A stretch of 64,000 bases of DNA from Hydrogenophaga sp. (lineage in GTDB: Bacteria > Pseudomonadota > Gammaproteobacteria > Burkholderiales > Burkholderiaceae_C): contig NZ_JADMJO010000030.1 of NCBI RefSeq assembly GCF_018780385.1, forward strand, positions 1 to 64,000, in the 5' to 3' direction. The notes beneath the pieces were generated by a model. It saw only the letters and a program-made list of their open reading frames with translations. It made no database searches and was not told the DNA's origin. The translations under genes and the position numbers were made by a program. This document shows, one piece after another, positions 1 through 7,927 of this stretch. The stretch's first letter is position 1. Each line of letters opens with the position of its first letter.

Positions 1-577
1 CGTAGGCCATGACGACGGTGCGCGATCGCTCCGGGCCACAATCCGCCGCGTTGACCGAACCAATGCCGGTCACCATGCCGTCTGCTGGCGTGTTGGCCAC
101 CAGGTCCCCCTGGCTGCGCCGGGCGCGCTGCGCGGCCACCGCCAGGGCGCCGTACTCGATGAAGCTGCCCTCGTCGCACAGATCGGCCAGGTTTTCGCGC
201 GCGGTTCGCAGGCCCAGGACATGGCGGCGCGCCACGGCATCGGGTCGCGCGGCGTCTTGCGTGAGCGCATCGCGGTTCAGCATCGCCTGCAGGTCGGGGC
301 GCACCTGGCCCGGTGGATGCGGGTGGACCGACGCCTTGGCCGCCACGGCCGGGCTGGTTGCCACTGGCTCGGCACGCAGCAACACATCGTTCATCTGCAC
401 CGACTCTTCGGGCTCGAACAACAGCTCCAGCACCCGGGCATCGGACTCGGCACGCAGCTCGTGCTCCATCTTCATGGCTTCCAGCACCACCACCACGTCG
501 CCGCGCCGCACGGAGTCACCCGGTGCGACGAGCCATTGAACGATCCGTGCCTGCAAGGGAGAACGCAAGAAATTCAT
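1..577 (-). CDS. Biotin carrier-carboxyltransferase fusion, acyl-CoA carboxylase (partial)
   Basis: Translating the minus strand from the ATG at 577 gives an uninterrupted frame that leaves the left edge, so only about 192 N-terminal residues are present. Residues 1-70 look like a biotinyl/lipoyl domain with the biotin-lysine motif VLEAMKMEHEL. From about residue 90 it reads like a carboxyltransferase N-terminus (RENLADLCDEGSFIEYGALA). Such enzymes carry CO2 on biotin and transfer it to an acyl-CoA. The biotin domain lies before the carboxyltransferase and no biotin carboxylase precedes it here; that subunit may be beyond the edge. The acyl-CoA substrate cannot be told. Start is the first in-frame ATG directly before the biotinyl fold. 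Confidence 0.8.
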   Translation of the reverse strand, partial: MNFLRSPLQARIVQWLVAPGDSVRRGDVVVVLEAMKMEHELRAESDARVLELLFEPEESVQMNDVLLRAEPVATSPAVAAKASVHPHPPGQVRPDLQAMLNRDALTQDAARPDAVARRHVLGLRTARENLADLCDEGSFIEYGALAVAAQRARRSQGDLVANTPADGMVTGIGSVNAADCGPERSRTVVMAY

Positions 578-644
578 GGCGGGATTCTGCGCTTCGTGAC
601 CTCCGACAAGGGTCGATGACGCGACACCTCACCCACCATGCAAA

Positions 645-664
645 CAGGCCCTGAAAAGGGCCTG
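645..664 (-). terminator. Hairpin terminator after the small gene at 688-993
   Basis: An 8-bp perfect stem (CAGGCCCT / AGGGCCTG) closes a 4-base loop. Read on the minus strand it lies 23 bases past the stop of the 101-aa gene and is followed by a short TTT run. It fits an intrinsic terminator separating that gene from the carboxylase gene, although the T tract is short. Confidence 0.6.
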
Positions 665-687
665 CGACGGGAAAGAGCAGCGAAGAA

Positions 688-993
688 TCAATAAATATCG
701 GAATCAGCCCATTGGGAAGACGGGCCGAAGTCGTTGGCCGTGACCGGGGTGTTGAGGTTGAGGACAAACACCACCTCGCCACCGAAACGACCCACGCCCA
801 GGCTCTTCATGAGCTGCTGTTCCTGCTCGGGGCGCTCCATGCGCAAGAAACAGATGGCTTGCTTCGTGCCTTCGTGCATGGCGGTGAGGATGTCCAGGCG
901 CGTGATGCGACCGAATTCGCTGCACAGTTGGTGCAGCGCTGATTTCAAGCTCGGCACATCGCTGTGCTGTCTGAGTTCTGCAAGTGTGCTCAC
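688..993 (-). CDS. Conserved hypothetical protein, 101 aa
   Basis: I do not recognise a named family. The start is GTG at 993, supported by GGGAG six bases upstream. The protein is soluble, with no signal peptide or membrane segment. The order suggests helix (residues 1-28), strand, helix, strand (QAICFLRM), helix (EQEQQLMKSLG) and a final strand (GGEVVFVLNL), a small alpha/beta fold. It is followed by its own hairpin terminator and stands alone between the carboxylase gene and the divergent GGDEF-EAL gene, so it is probably monocistronic. Function unknown. Confidence 0.65.
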   Translation of the reverse strand: MSTLAELRQHSDVPSLKSALHQLCSEFGRITRLDILTAMHEGTKQAICFLRMERPEQEQQLMKSLGVGRFGGEVVFVLNLNTPVTANDFGPSSQWADSDIY

Positions 994-1144
994 AATCGAC
1001 TCCCAAGTTCGTTTCTGTCGTTTGCGCTTTTTGGTCTGCGCCGGCGGCCCTAGGCGCTGGCGAGCGTGAATGGTAGCCCAGTTGCCGTGAAAACTAACAG
1101 TTTTGTTACAACTTGGCTTGGCAGCACCGCCTGCTGTGCGCTAG

Positions 1145-1163
1145 ATCACATTCCGACTGTGAT
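1145..1163. promoter_or_regulatory. Inverted repeat upstream of the GGDEF-EAL gene
   Basis: ATCACA-N7-TGTGAT, perfect 6-bp arms, lies 75-93 bases before the start at 1238. A second small repeat, TAACA-N4-TGTTA, is at 1095-1108. Half-sites are in the opposite order to a CRP site (TGTGA-N6-TCACA), so it is not a standard CRP box. It may bind an unknown dimeric regulator. Confidence 0.3.
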
Positions 1164-1237
1164 GAGAGCACCCGTCTGTGCAAACACCGTGACAACACTT
1201 CTGTATTCTCGAACCACCCCACCACCGGAAGTTCCTC

Positions 1238-4216
1238 ATGCGACCCGCTTCCCCAGCACCCTCCGCCACAGCTTTCAACGCCGCCGAAACGACTTCAGAG
1301 GGTGTCTCGGGGGAGTTCGGGCAGAGGGGGGAATTTGATCGACTGGCCAGCTGGGCGGCCCGCATCGCGGGCGTCGGCGCTTCGGTGTTGTTCGACACGT
1401 CGCAGTGGCCGCCTCGGGTGTTGGGGTCCCATGGACTGGCACCGTCAGCCATCGCTGACGTCCCCCAGGCTGTTGCAGTGCTGTTCGCTGACGGCACCCA
1501 GGAATGCCGCTTGACGGACCCGGCGAACCATCCGGCCGAGACACACTTGCAGGCCTGGGCGGCCTTGTCGTCTCCGAACAACCTTCACTGGTGGCCACTG
1601 TCTGCGGCCGGCGGACGAACCGCATCGGCCGCGTTGCTCCTGAATGAGGATCCCGATCGCCCATGCGACACCCGCGACCCGGCGATGCAGGAACTCGCCG
1701 CTCACGCCATGGACACGGTGGCGCTGGTGCACCGGTGCGAGCAAAGCGAGTTGCGCAATGTGCAGATATTGCGGGAAAGCGAGAGCCGCCTGAACCTCAC
1801 TGAGCACACCGCGGGCGCGGGGAGCTGGTCGATGCAGGTGGCCAGCGGCGAGCTGGCGCACTCCGACGAGTTCGCCAGCATCCTGGGTTTGGCGGATCAC
1901 CGCCAGGTCACCTCGCTCGACACCATGGTGCAGCGCTACAACCCGGAGTGGCGCAGCGGGATTCGCCAACGGCTGGAGCGCTGCGCGCAAAGCGGCGAGG
2001 GATTCGACGAAGAAATCCAGATCATGGTGGACGGGGGGGTGTCCAAGTGGGTTCGTACCGTCAGCTCCGCCGTGCGTGGCATCGATGGTGAGATCGTTCG
2101 CATCCAGGGGGCGATCCAGGACATCTCGGCGCAGAAGCAGGCGCAACAGGACACACTGCGCCTGGCGATGCGGCTGACCACCACGCTGGCCAGCATCACC
2201 GAAGCCTTTGTGACGCTGGACCGCCAGTGCTGCTTCACCTATTTGAATCAGGAGAGCGAGCGCCTCCTGCAGAAAACCACCGCCGACCTGCTCGGCCAGG
2301 AGGTCTGGCACGACTTCAGTGGTGGTCTGGCCGAGCGGCTCAAGGACAAGCTCACCCGGTCACTCAACACCAACCGCCGGGTGGAGCTGGAAGACTTTTT
2401 CCCCACGCTGGGCAAATGGATGGAGGTGCGGGCGTATCCGTTTGCGGAAGGTCTGGCGGTGTATTTCCGCGATGTGACGGAACGCAGGCGCTCGCAGGAG
2501 CAGCTGATGCTGCTGGAGACCAGCGTGTCCCGGCTCAACGACATCGTGGCGATCGCGGAAACCGGCGCCGGCAGTCAGGAGCCACGCATCGTCTTCGTCA
2601 ACGACGCGTTCGAGCAGCAAACCGGCTACACGCGCGCTGAAGTCATCGGGCAGACGCCACGCATCCTGCTGGAGCTGGATCCGGCCATGACCCACATGAA
2701 CACCCTGGTCGCCAGTCTCCAGGACAACCAGCAAGCCCGCACCGAACTGATGGTGCGGCGCAAGAACGGCGCGCTCTTCTGGGTCGAGCTGGAGGTGGTG
2801 ACGGTGCAGGCCACGGCCGAAGAAGTGACGCACTGGGTGGCCGTGGGCCGTGACATCACGCAGCGCAAGACGGCCGAGGACATGATCCGCCACCTGGCCT
2901 TCTACGACGCACTGACCGATCTGCCCAACCGCCAGCTGCTGCTGGACCGGTTGCAGCAGGCGCTGGCGGCCAGCGCGCGCACCGGCCAGTTCGGCGCACT
3001 CATGTTCATCGACCTGGACAACTTCAAGATCTTGAACGACACGCTGGGCCACCACATGGGCGACCAGTTGCTGCAGAAAGTGGCCTTGCGCCTGACGCAG
3101 AGCGTGCGCAAGAGCGACATGGTCGCGCGCCTGGGTGGTGACGAGTTCGTGGTGATGGTCGACGACCTGAGCACCGACGCCGAGGCGGCGGCCTACAAGG
3201 CGCGCGCCCTGGGCGAGAAAGTCCTCAAGACCCTGCGTGAACCCTTCCAGCTCACCGGCCACCAGCATTTCGCCACGCCCAGCATCGGCGTGACCTCGTT
3301 CAACGGCGACCAAAGCGATGTCGGCGAATTGCTCAAACAGGCAGACCTGGCCATGTACCAGGCCAAGTCGATGGGGCGCAACACGCTGTGCTTCTTCGAT
3401 CCGGACATGCAGGCCACGGTCAGCGTCAATGCCGCGGTGAGCTCCGATCTTCGGATCGGGCTGCGCGAGGAGCAATTCATCCTGCACTACCAGCCGCAGG
3501 TGGACCGGGTGGGTGTCGTCACCGGCGTGGAGGCTCTGGTGCGCTGGAATCACCCCACACGCGGCCTGACCTGGCCCGCAGAGTTCATTCCGGTGGCCGA
3601 AGACACGGGCCTGATCCTGCCGCTGGGTCAGTGGGTGCTGGAAACCGCCTGCGAACAGCTGGCGATCTGGGCACACCGCCCGCAGACCGCCAGCCTGAGC
3701 ATTGCCGTCAACGTGAGCGTGCGCCAGTTCCGCCACCCTGATTTCGTGGACATGGTGATGGCAGCGATCACGCGCACCGGCATCCGACCGCACCGCCTCA
3801 AGCTGGAACTCACCGAGAGTCTGCTGGCCGACCGCATGGAGATCACCATCGACAAGATGGGCATGCTCAAGGCGCTGGGCGTGACGCTCTCACTCGACGA
3901 CTTCGGTGTGGGCTACTCGTCACTATCGGTGCTCAAGCGCCTGCCGCTGGACCAGCTCAAGATCGACAAGGGTTTCGTGGCCGACGTGCTGACCGACCCC
4001 AACGACGCTGCGATCTCGCGCGCCATCATCGCGCTGGCACAAAGTCTCAGCTTGCAAGTGGTGGCCGAAGGGGTGGAGACGCAGGAGCAGCGCGACTTCC
4101 TGGCCTACCAGGGCTGCGACCAGTTCCAGGGCCACCTGTTCTCCAAGCCCTTGCCCATCGAAGAGCTGGACGCGATGCTGGAGAACCCGACCTCGGGCAT
4201 GGTCGTGGCGGGATGA
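1238..4216 (+). CDS. PAS-PAS-PAS-GGDEF-EAL cyclic-di-GMP signalling protein
   Basis: 992 aa, predicted to make and/or degrade cyclic di-GMP. There is no signal peptide or membrane helix, so it is cytosolic. Residues about 30-165 resemble a degenerate GAF domain. Three PAS/PAC units follow (about 175-290, 295-410, 415-545). The GGDEF domain (about 550-715) has an intact RLGGDEF active site preceded by RKSD, which matches the RxxD inhibitory site at the usual five-residue spacing. The EAL domain (about 725-985) keeps EALVRW, the LTES region, DDFGVGYSSL and LKIDKGFV, so both halves look catalytically competent. The ATG at 1238 has GGAAG upstream. It is a single gene; its stop abuts a GC-rich repeat region. 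Confidence 0.93.
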   Translation: MRPASPAPSATAFNAAETTSEGVSGEFGQRGEFDRLASWAARIAGVGASVLFDTSQWPPRVLGSHGLAPSAIADVPQAVAVLFADGTQECRLTDPANHPAETHLQAWAALSSPNNLHWWPLSAAGGRTASAALLLNEDPDRPCDTRDPAMQELAAHAMDTVALVHRCEQSELRNVQILRESESRLNLTEHTAGAGSWSMQVASGELAHSDEFASILGLADHRQVTSLDTMVQRYNPEWRSGIRQRLERCAQSGEGFDEEIQIMVDGGVSKWVRTVSSAVRGIDGEIVRIQGAIQDISAQKQAQQDTLRLAMRLTTTLASITEAFVTLDRQCCFTYLNQESERLLQKTTADLLGQEVWHDFSGGLAERLKDKLTRSLNTNRRVELEDFFPTLGKWMEVRAYPFAEGLAVYFRDVTERRRSQEQLMLLETSVSRLNDIVAIAETGAGSQEPRIVFVNDAFEQQTGYTRAEVIGQTPRILLELDPAMTHMNTLVASLQDNQQARTELMVRRKNGALFWVELEVVTVQATAEEVTHWVAVGRDITQRKTAEDMIRHLAFYDALTDLPNRQLLLDRLQQALAASARTGQFGALMFIDLDNFKILNDTLGHHMGDQLLQKVALRLTQSVRKSDMVARLGGDEFVVMVDDLSTDAEAAAYKARALGEKVLKTLREPFQLTGHQHFATPSIGVTSFNGDQSDVGELLKQADLAMYQAKSMGRNTLCFFDPDMQATVSVNAAVSSDLRIGLREEQFILHYQPQVDRVGVVTGVEALVRWNHPTRGLTWPAEFIPVAEDTGLILPLGQWVLETACEQLAIWAHRPQTASLSIAVNVSVRQFRHPDFVDMVMAAITRTGIRPHRLKLELTESLLADRMEITIDKMGMLKALGVTLSLDDFGVGYSSLSVLKRLPLDQLKIDKGFVADVLTDPNDAAISRAIIALAQSLSLQVVAEGVETQEQRDFLAYQGCDQFQGHLFSKPLPIEELDAMLENPTSGMVVAG

Positions 4217-4219
4217 CAC

Positions 4220-4300
4220 CCCCCGCGTCGCCTTCGGCGCCTCGCCCCTCTCTCGCCTGCGGCGGGAGGGGGGCGACAGCTTGGGCCGGCGGAGCCGGAC
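4220..4300. repeat. GC-rich hairpin-rich intergenic element
   Basis: The gap between the GGDEF-EAL gene and the end of putA holds nested GC hairpins (for example GGCGCC-type arms and CCTCCCGCC/GGCGGGAGG-like pairs). Layout resembles the dispersed repeats at 12640 and 24256, but it cannot be aligned base for base with them. It probably also stops transcription between these convergent genes. Confidence 0.35.
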
Positions 4301-4343
4301 CCTTGCTGTCCCTGGTTGGCGTTGGCTCGCTCGCCGGGCGGTC

Positions 4344-7319
4344 TCAGGCCGTGAACAGGGCCACGTTGCCGCCCGCCGCGGTGGTGTTGATGGTCAGGGT
4401 CTGCTCAGCGCAAAAGCGCAGCAGGTAGTTCGGCCCCCCGGCTTTGGGGCCGGTGCCGCTGAGACCCTCACCGCCGAAGGGCTGCACGCCCACCACGGCG
4501 CCGATCATGTTGCGGTTCACATAGACGTTGCCCACGCGCGCCGCACGGGCCAGCGCCTGCGCACGGCTGTCGATGCGGGTCTGGATGCCCAGTGTGAGTC
4601 CGTAACCCAGCGCGTTGATCTGCTGCACCACGGCCATCGGATCACCACCCCAGCGCACCACCTGCAGCACCGGGCCGAAGATCTCCTGCGTCACCTCGCC
4701 AATCGAAGCCACCTCGAACATCTGCGGCGCGATCACGTGCGGCAGCGCAGGCATGGAACGGCGGCTGTCCAGCAGTGGCGTGGCGTCGGTGTGCAGGCGC
4801 TGCACGTGGCGGGAGATGCCTTCAAACGCCTCGGCATCGATGACCGGGCCGAGGTCGGTGGCGAGATCGGAGGGATCGCCCGCCACCAGCTCCCTCGCGG
4901 CACCTTCGATCATTTCGATCACACCGTCGGCAATGGCCTCGTGCACACACAGCAGGCGCAGCGCAGAGCAGCGTTGGCCCGCGCTGCGGAACGCACTCTG
5001 CGCCACCGCGTCGGCCACCTGCTCGGGCAGCGCCGTGCTGTCCACCAGCATCGCGTTGATGCCGCCCGTCTCGGCGATCAGCGGAATGATCGGGCCGTCC
5101 TTGGCGGCCAGCGCGCGCTGGATGATCTTGGCCACCTGGGTGGAGCCGGTGAACACCACACCGGCGATGCCCGGTTGTGCCACGAGCGATGCGCCCACGG
5201 TCTCGCCCGGGCCATGCAGCAGTTGCAATGCGCCGGCGGGCACGCCGGCGGCGTGCAGCAGCTTCACCGCTTCGAGCGCAATGGCTGGCGTCTGCTCGGC
5301 CGGTTTGGCCAGCACGGTGTTGCCGGTGGCCAGGGCGGCGGCCACCTGGCCCGCGAAGATGGCCAACGGGAAGTTCCAGGGGCTGATGCAGACCCACGCG
5401 CCCCGGCCTTCCATGCGCAGCGTGTTGCTCTCGCCTGTGGGGCCGGGCAGCGTCTGCGGCGCCATCACGCGCTCGGCGTCGTTCGCGTAATAGCGCAAGA
5501 AATCGATGGCTTCGCGCACCTCCGACACCGCGTCGCCCCAGCCTTTGTGCGCTTCCTTCACCAGCAACGCACACAGGCGCGGCAGTTGCTGCTGCATGGC
5601 GTCGGCCGCGCGGCGCAGTGTGGCGGCGCGCTCGGCCACCGGCGTGTGGTTCCAGCCCGCGAAGGCCTGCACAGCCTTGCCCACAGCGGCCTGCGCTTCT
5701 GCGGCGGAGGCTTCGGGCACGGTGGGTACCACCAGCGCGGCGTGCGCGGCCAGCAGTGGGTCGCGGTGCACGACCACGGCCAGGTCCAGACCCAGGCTGT
5801 TGGGGCGCTTCAGGCCGTACAGGTCGGGGGGCAGCGGCAGGGTTGATGACATCGCCTCGGGCTTCGACTGCTCCAGCGGCGAGAGCAACAGCTCGTCCAT
5901 GCCCACCGATTCGTCGGCGAGCTGGTGCACGAAGGAGGAGTTGGCGCCGTTCTCCAGCAGGCGGCGCACCAGGTAGGCCAGCAGGTCGCGGTGCGCGCCC
6001 ACCGGCGCGTAGACACGGCAGGCCACCGCCGGGTTCTTCAACACCTCGCGGTAGATGCCCTCGCCCATGCCGTGCAGGCGCTGCAGTTCGAACGGGGCAC
6101 CCTGACGCGTTGCCAGTTGAAGAATGGCCGCAATCGTTCCCGCGTTGTGCGTGGCGAACTGCGGGTAGATGGCTTCAGGCGCATTCAGCAAGGCCTGTGC
6201 GCACGCCAGGTAGCTCACATCGGTGTGTGGCTTCTGCGTGAACACCGGATAGGCCGGCAGCCCTTGCTCTTGCGCGCGCTTGATCTCCGCGTCCCAGTAG
6301 GCGCCTTTGACCAGGCGGCACATGAACTTGAGTTGGTATTGCCGCCCCAGGGCCGCCACATGCTCAATGAGCTCCACCGCGCGCGTCTGATAAGACTGCA
6401 GCGCCAGACCAAAACCCTGCCACTGCGGACAATGTTGCGCCACGAGCCTGGCCAACGCTTCGAACACTTCCAGCGAGAGTTCGAGCCGATCAACCTCCTC
6501 AGCGTCAATGGTCAGGTTCAGGTTGGCCGCAGCCGCGCCTTCGCACAGCTGCCACACGCGCGGCACGAGTTCGCGCATCACGCGCTCGTGCTGCGCATCT
6601 TCGTAGCGCGGGTGCAGGGCGCTGAGCTTGATGGAAATGCCGTCGTTCTGACTCGGTGCACGCTGGGGGTCGGCCGTGCGGGCGATGGCCGCGATCGCGT
6701 TCTGGTAGCTCGCGAGATAGCGCAGCGCGTCGGCGTCGGTGCGCGCGCCCTCGCCCAGCATGTCGAAGCTGAAACTCAGGTTGACCTGGCGCTTGCGCGC
6801 CGACGCCGCTTCCTTCATGCCCTCTTCGATCGTCTGTCCCAGCACGAACTGGCGGCCGAGCAACTGCACCGCGCGCAGTGTGGCGGCCACGACCGTGCGC
6901 GCGCCGAGCTTGACCATGAGGCCCGGCTCGTTGCCCGCTTCGGGCAGGAACTTCTTCGACATCGCGATCGCGGTCGACGACAGCCGCGCCAGTGTGGAGT
7001 CGGCGGCGCCGTCGAAATCGGCACGACCCAACTGGTCGGCCGTGAGCGCGATCGCGGTCTCAGCATCGGGCACGCGCAGCAGCGCCTCGGCCAAGCGCAT
7101 CAGCGCCAGGCCCTCGGCGCTGGAGATCGGGTATTCCTTGAGCAGGCTTTCCATGGCCCAGAACGGCGGCGGGTTCTCACGCACCGAGCGCACCCAGGGC
7201 GCGGCCTGCGTGGCCGCGGCGGCCCAATCGAGTGCGCCCTGCAACGCGCTCAGGCGGTGGGCCAACACCCCGGCTTCGGGGCGGTAGGGGAAGGGCAGGC
7301 GGTCGGTGGTGCGCGGCAT
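4344..7319 (-). CDS. putA: Bifunctional proline dehydrogenase / P5C dehydrogenase PutA (short form)
   Basis: 991 aa. PutA oxidises proline to pyrroline-5-carboxylate with FAD (passing electrons to quinone) and then P5C to glutamate with NAD. The N-terminal half is the PRODH barrel, with FMCRLVKGAYWDAEIKRAQ near residue 335. The C-terminal half is an aldehyde dehydrogenase with PWNFPLAIFAGQ, the catalytic AETGG glutamate region (about 748) and catalytic cysteine in SAGQRCSAL (about 781). There is no ribbon-helix-helix DNA-binding domain, as in short PutA proteins of about 1000 aa rather than the 1320-aa enterobacterial repressor form. The start at 7319 has GGAG upstream. Regulation is therefore likely to come from the divergent Lrp/AsnC gene. 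Confidence 0.95.
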   Translation of the reverse strand: MPRTTDRLPFPYRPEAGVLAHRLSALQGALDWAAAATQAAPWVRSVRENPPPFWAMESLLKEYPISSAEGLALMRLAEALLRVPDAETAIALTADQLGRADFDGAADSTLARLSSTAIAMSKKFLPEAGNEPGLMVKLGARTVVAATLRAVQLLGRQFVLGQTIEEGMKEAASARKRQVNLSFSFDMLGEGARTDADALRYLASYQNAIAAIARTADPQRAPSQNDGISIKLSALHPRYEDAQHERVMRELVPRVWQLCEGAAAANLNLTIDAEEVDRLELSLEVFEALARLVAQHCPQWQGFGLALQSYQTRAVELIEHVAALGRQYQLKFMCRLVKGAYWDAEIKRAQEQGLPAYPVFTQKPHTDVSYLACAQALLNAPEAIYPQFATHNAGTIAAILQLATRQGAPFELQRLHGMGEGIYREVLKNPAVACRVYAPVGAHRDLLAYLVRRLLENGANSSFVHQLADESVGMDELLLSPLEQSKPEAMSSTLPLPPDLYGLKRPNSLGLDLAVVVHRDPLLAAHAALVVPTVPEASAAEAQAAVGKAVQAFAGWNHTPVAERAATLRRAADAMQQQLPRLCALLVKEAHKGWGDAVSEVREAIDFLRYYANDAERVMAPQTLPGPTGESNTLRMEGRGAWVCISPWNFPLAIFAGQVAAALATGNTVLAKPAEQTPAIALEAVKLLHAAGVPAGALQLLHGPGETVGASLVAQPGIAGVVFTGSTQVAKIIQRALAAKDGPIIPLIAETGGINAMLVDSTALPEQVADAVAQSAFRSAGQRCSALRLLCVHEAIADGVIEMIEGAARELVAGDPSDLATDLGPVIDAEAFEGISRHVQRLHTDATPLLDSRRSMPALPHVIAPQMFEVASIGEVTQEIFGPVLQVVRWGGDPMAVVQQINALGYGLTLGIQTRIDSRAQALARAARVGNVYVNRNMIGAVVGVQPFGGEGLSGTGPKAGGPNYLLRFCAEQTLTINTTAAGGNVALFTA

Positions 7320-7332
7320 GAAAAGCTCCAGA

Positions 7333-7356
7333 GCAGACGTTGATTTGCGAATCTGC
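7333..7356. promoter_or_regulatory. putA / Lrp-type regulator divergent control region
   Basis: The 104-base gap between putA and the Lrp-family gene must hold both promoters. It contains GCAGA-N14-TCTGC, an inverted repeat 14-18 bases before the putA start. This is a plausible operator for the divergent Lrp/AsnC protein; binding is inferred only. Confidence 0.35.
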
Positions 7357-7423
7357 GTATGTTCACGCCTTCTATGCCGAACTTTTCACTAAAAATCTCA
7401 CCCCAACTGGATAATTCACGCCC

Positions 7424-7897
7424 ATGAATCCCCATGCCGCCGAACCGGACCGCATCGACCTCAAGATCCTCAAGCTATTGCAGGCCGACGGCCGCCTCAC
7501 CAACCTCAAGCTGGCCGAGGCGGTGACGCTCTCGCCCACCGCCGTGCTCGCGCGCACCCAGCGCCTGCAGCGCGACGGCTTCATCCTGGGGTACGAGGCA
7601 CGGCTGAACCCGCTCAAGCTCGGGCGAGGAATGATGGTGTTCGTGGAGGTGCTGCTCGACCGCACCACGCCCAACGTGTTCAATGAATTCAAGGCCGCGG
7701 TACAGGTGCGCGACGAAATCATGGAATGCCACATGGTCGCCGGCGGCTTCGACTACCTGCTCAAGACCCGCATGGCCGACATGGCCGCCTACCGAGAGTT
7801 CGCCGGCAGCGTGCTGTGGCAACTGCCGGGCGTGCGCGAGACGCGCACGTATGCGGTGATGGAAGAGGTGAAGAACAGTTCGCAGCTGCCTTTGTGA
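7424..7897 (+). CDS. putR: Lrp/AsnC-family regulator of proline catabolism (PutR-like)
   Basis: 157 aa. An N-terminal winged helix-turn-helix begins IDLKILKLLQADGRLTNLKL, and the C-terminal RAM (ligand-binding) domain includes VRDEIMECHMVAGGFDYLLK. Lrp/AsnC proteins form octamers that sense amino acids. It is transcribed away from putA across 104 bases, the arrangement seen for PutR, the proline-responsive activator of putA in alphaproteobacteria. The symbol rests on this context; the family call is firm. Members often also repress themselves. Confidence 0.85.
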   Translation: MNPHAAEPDRIDLKILKLLQADGRLTNLKLAEAVTLSPTAVLARTQRLQRDGFILGYEARLNPLKLGRGMMVFVEVLLDRTTPNVFNEFKAAVQVRDEIMECHMVAGGFDYLLKTRMADMAAYREFAGSVLWQLPGVRETRTYAVMEEVKNSSQLPL

Positions 7898-7927
7898 GGA
7901 CACAACGACCCAGTGCTGATGCAGCAT

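Noticed and set aside
1145..1163. Inverted repeat taken as a CRP site.
   Set aside because: The half-sites are in the reverse order (ATCACA then TGTGAT), so it does not match TGTGA-N6-TCACA.
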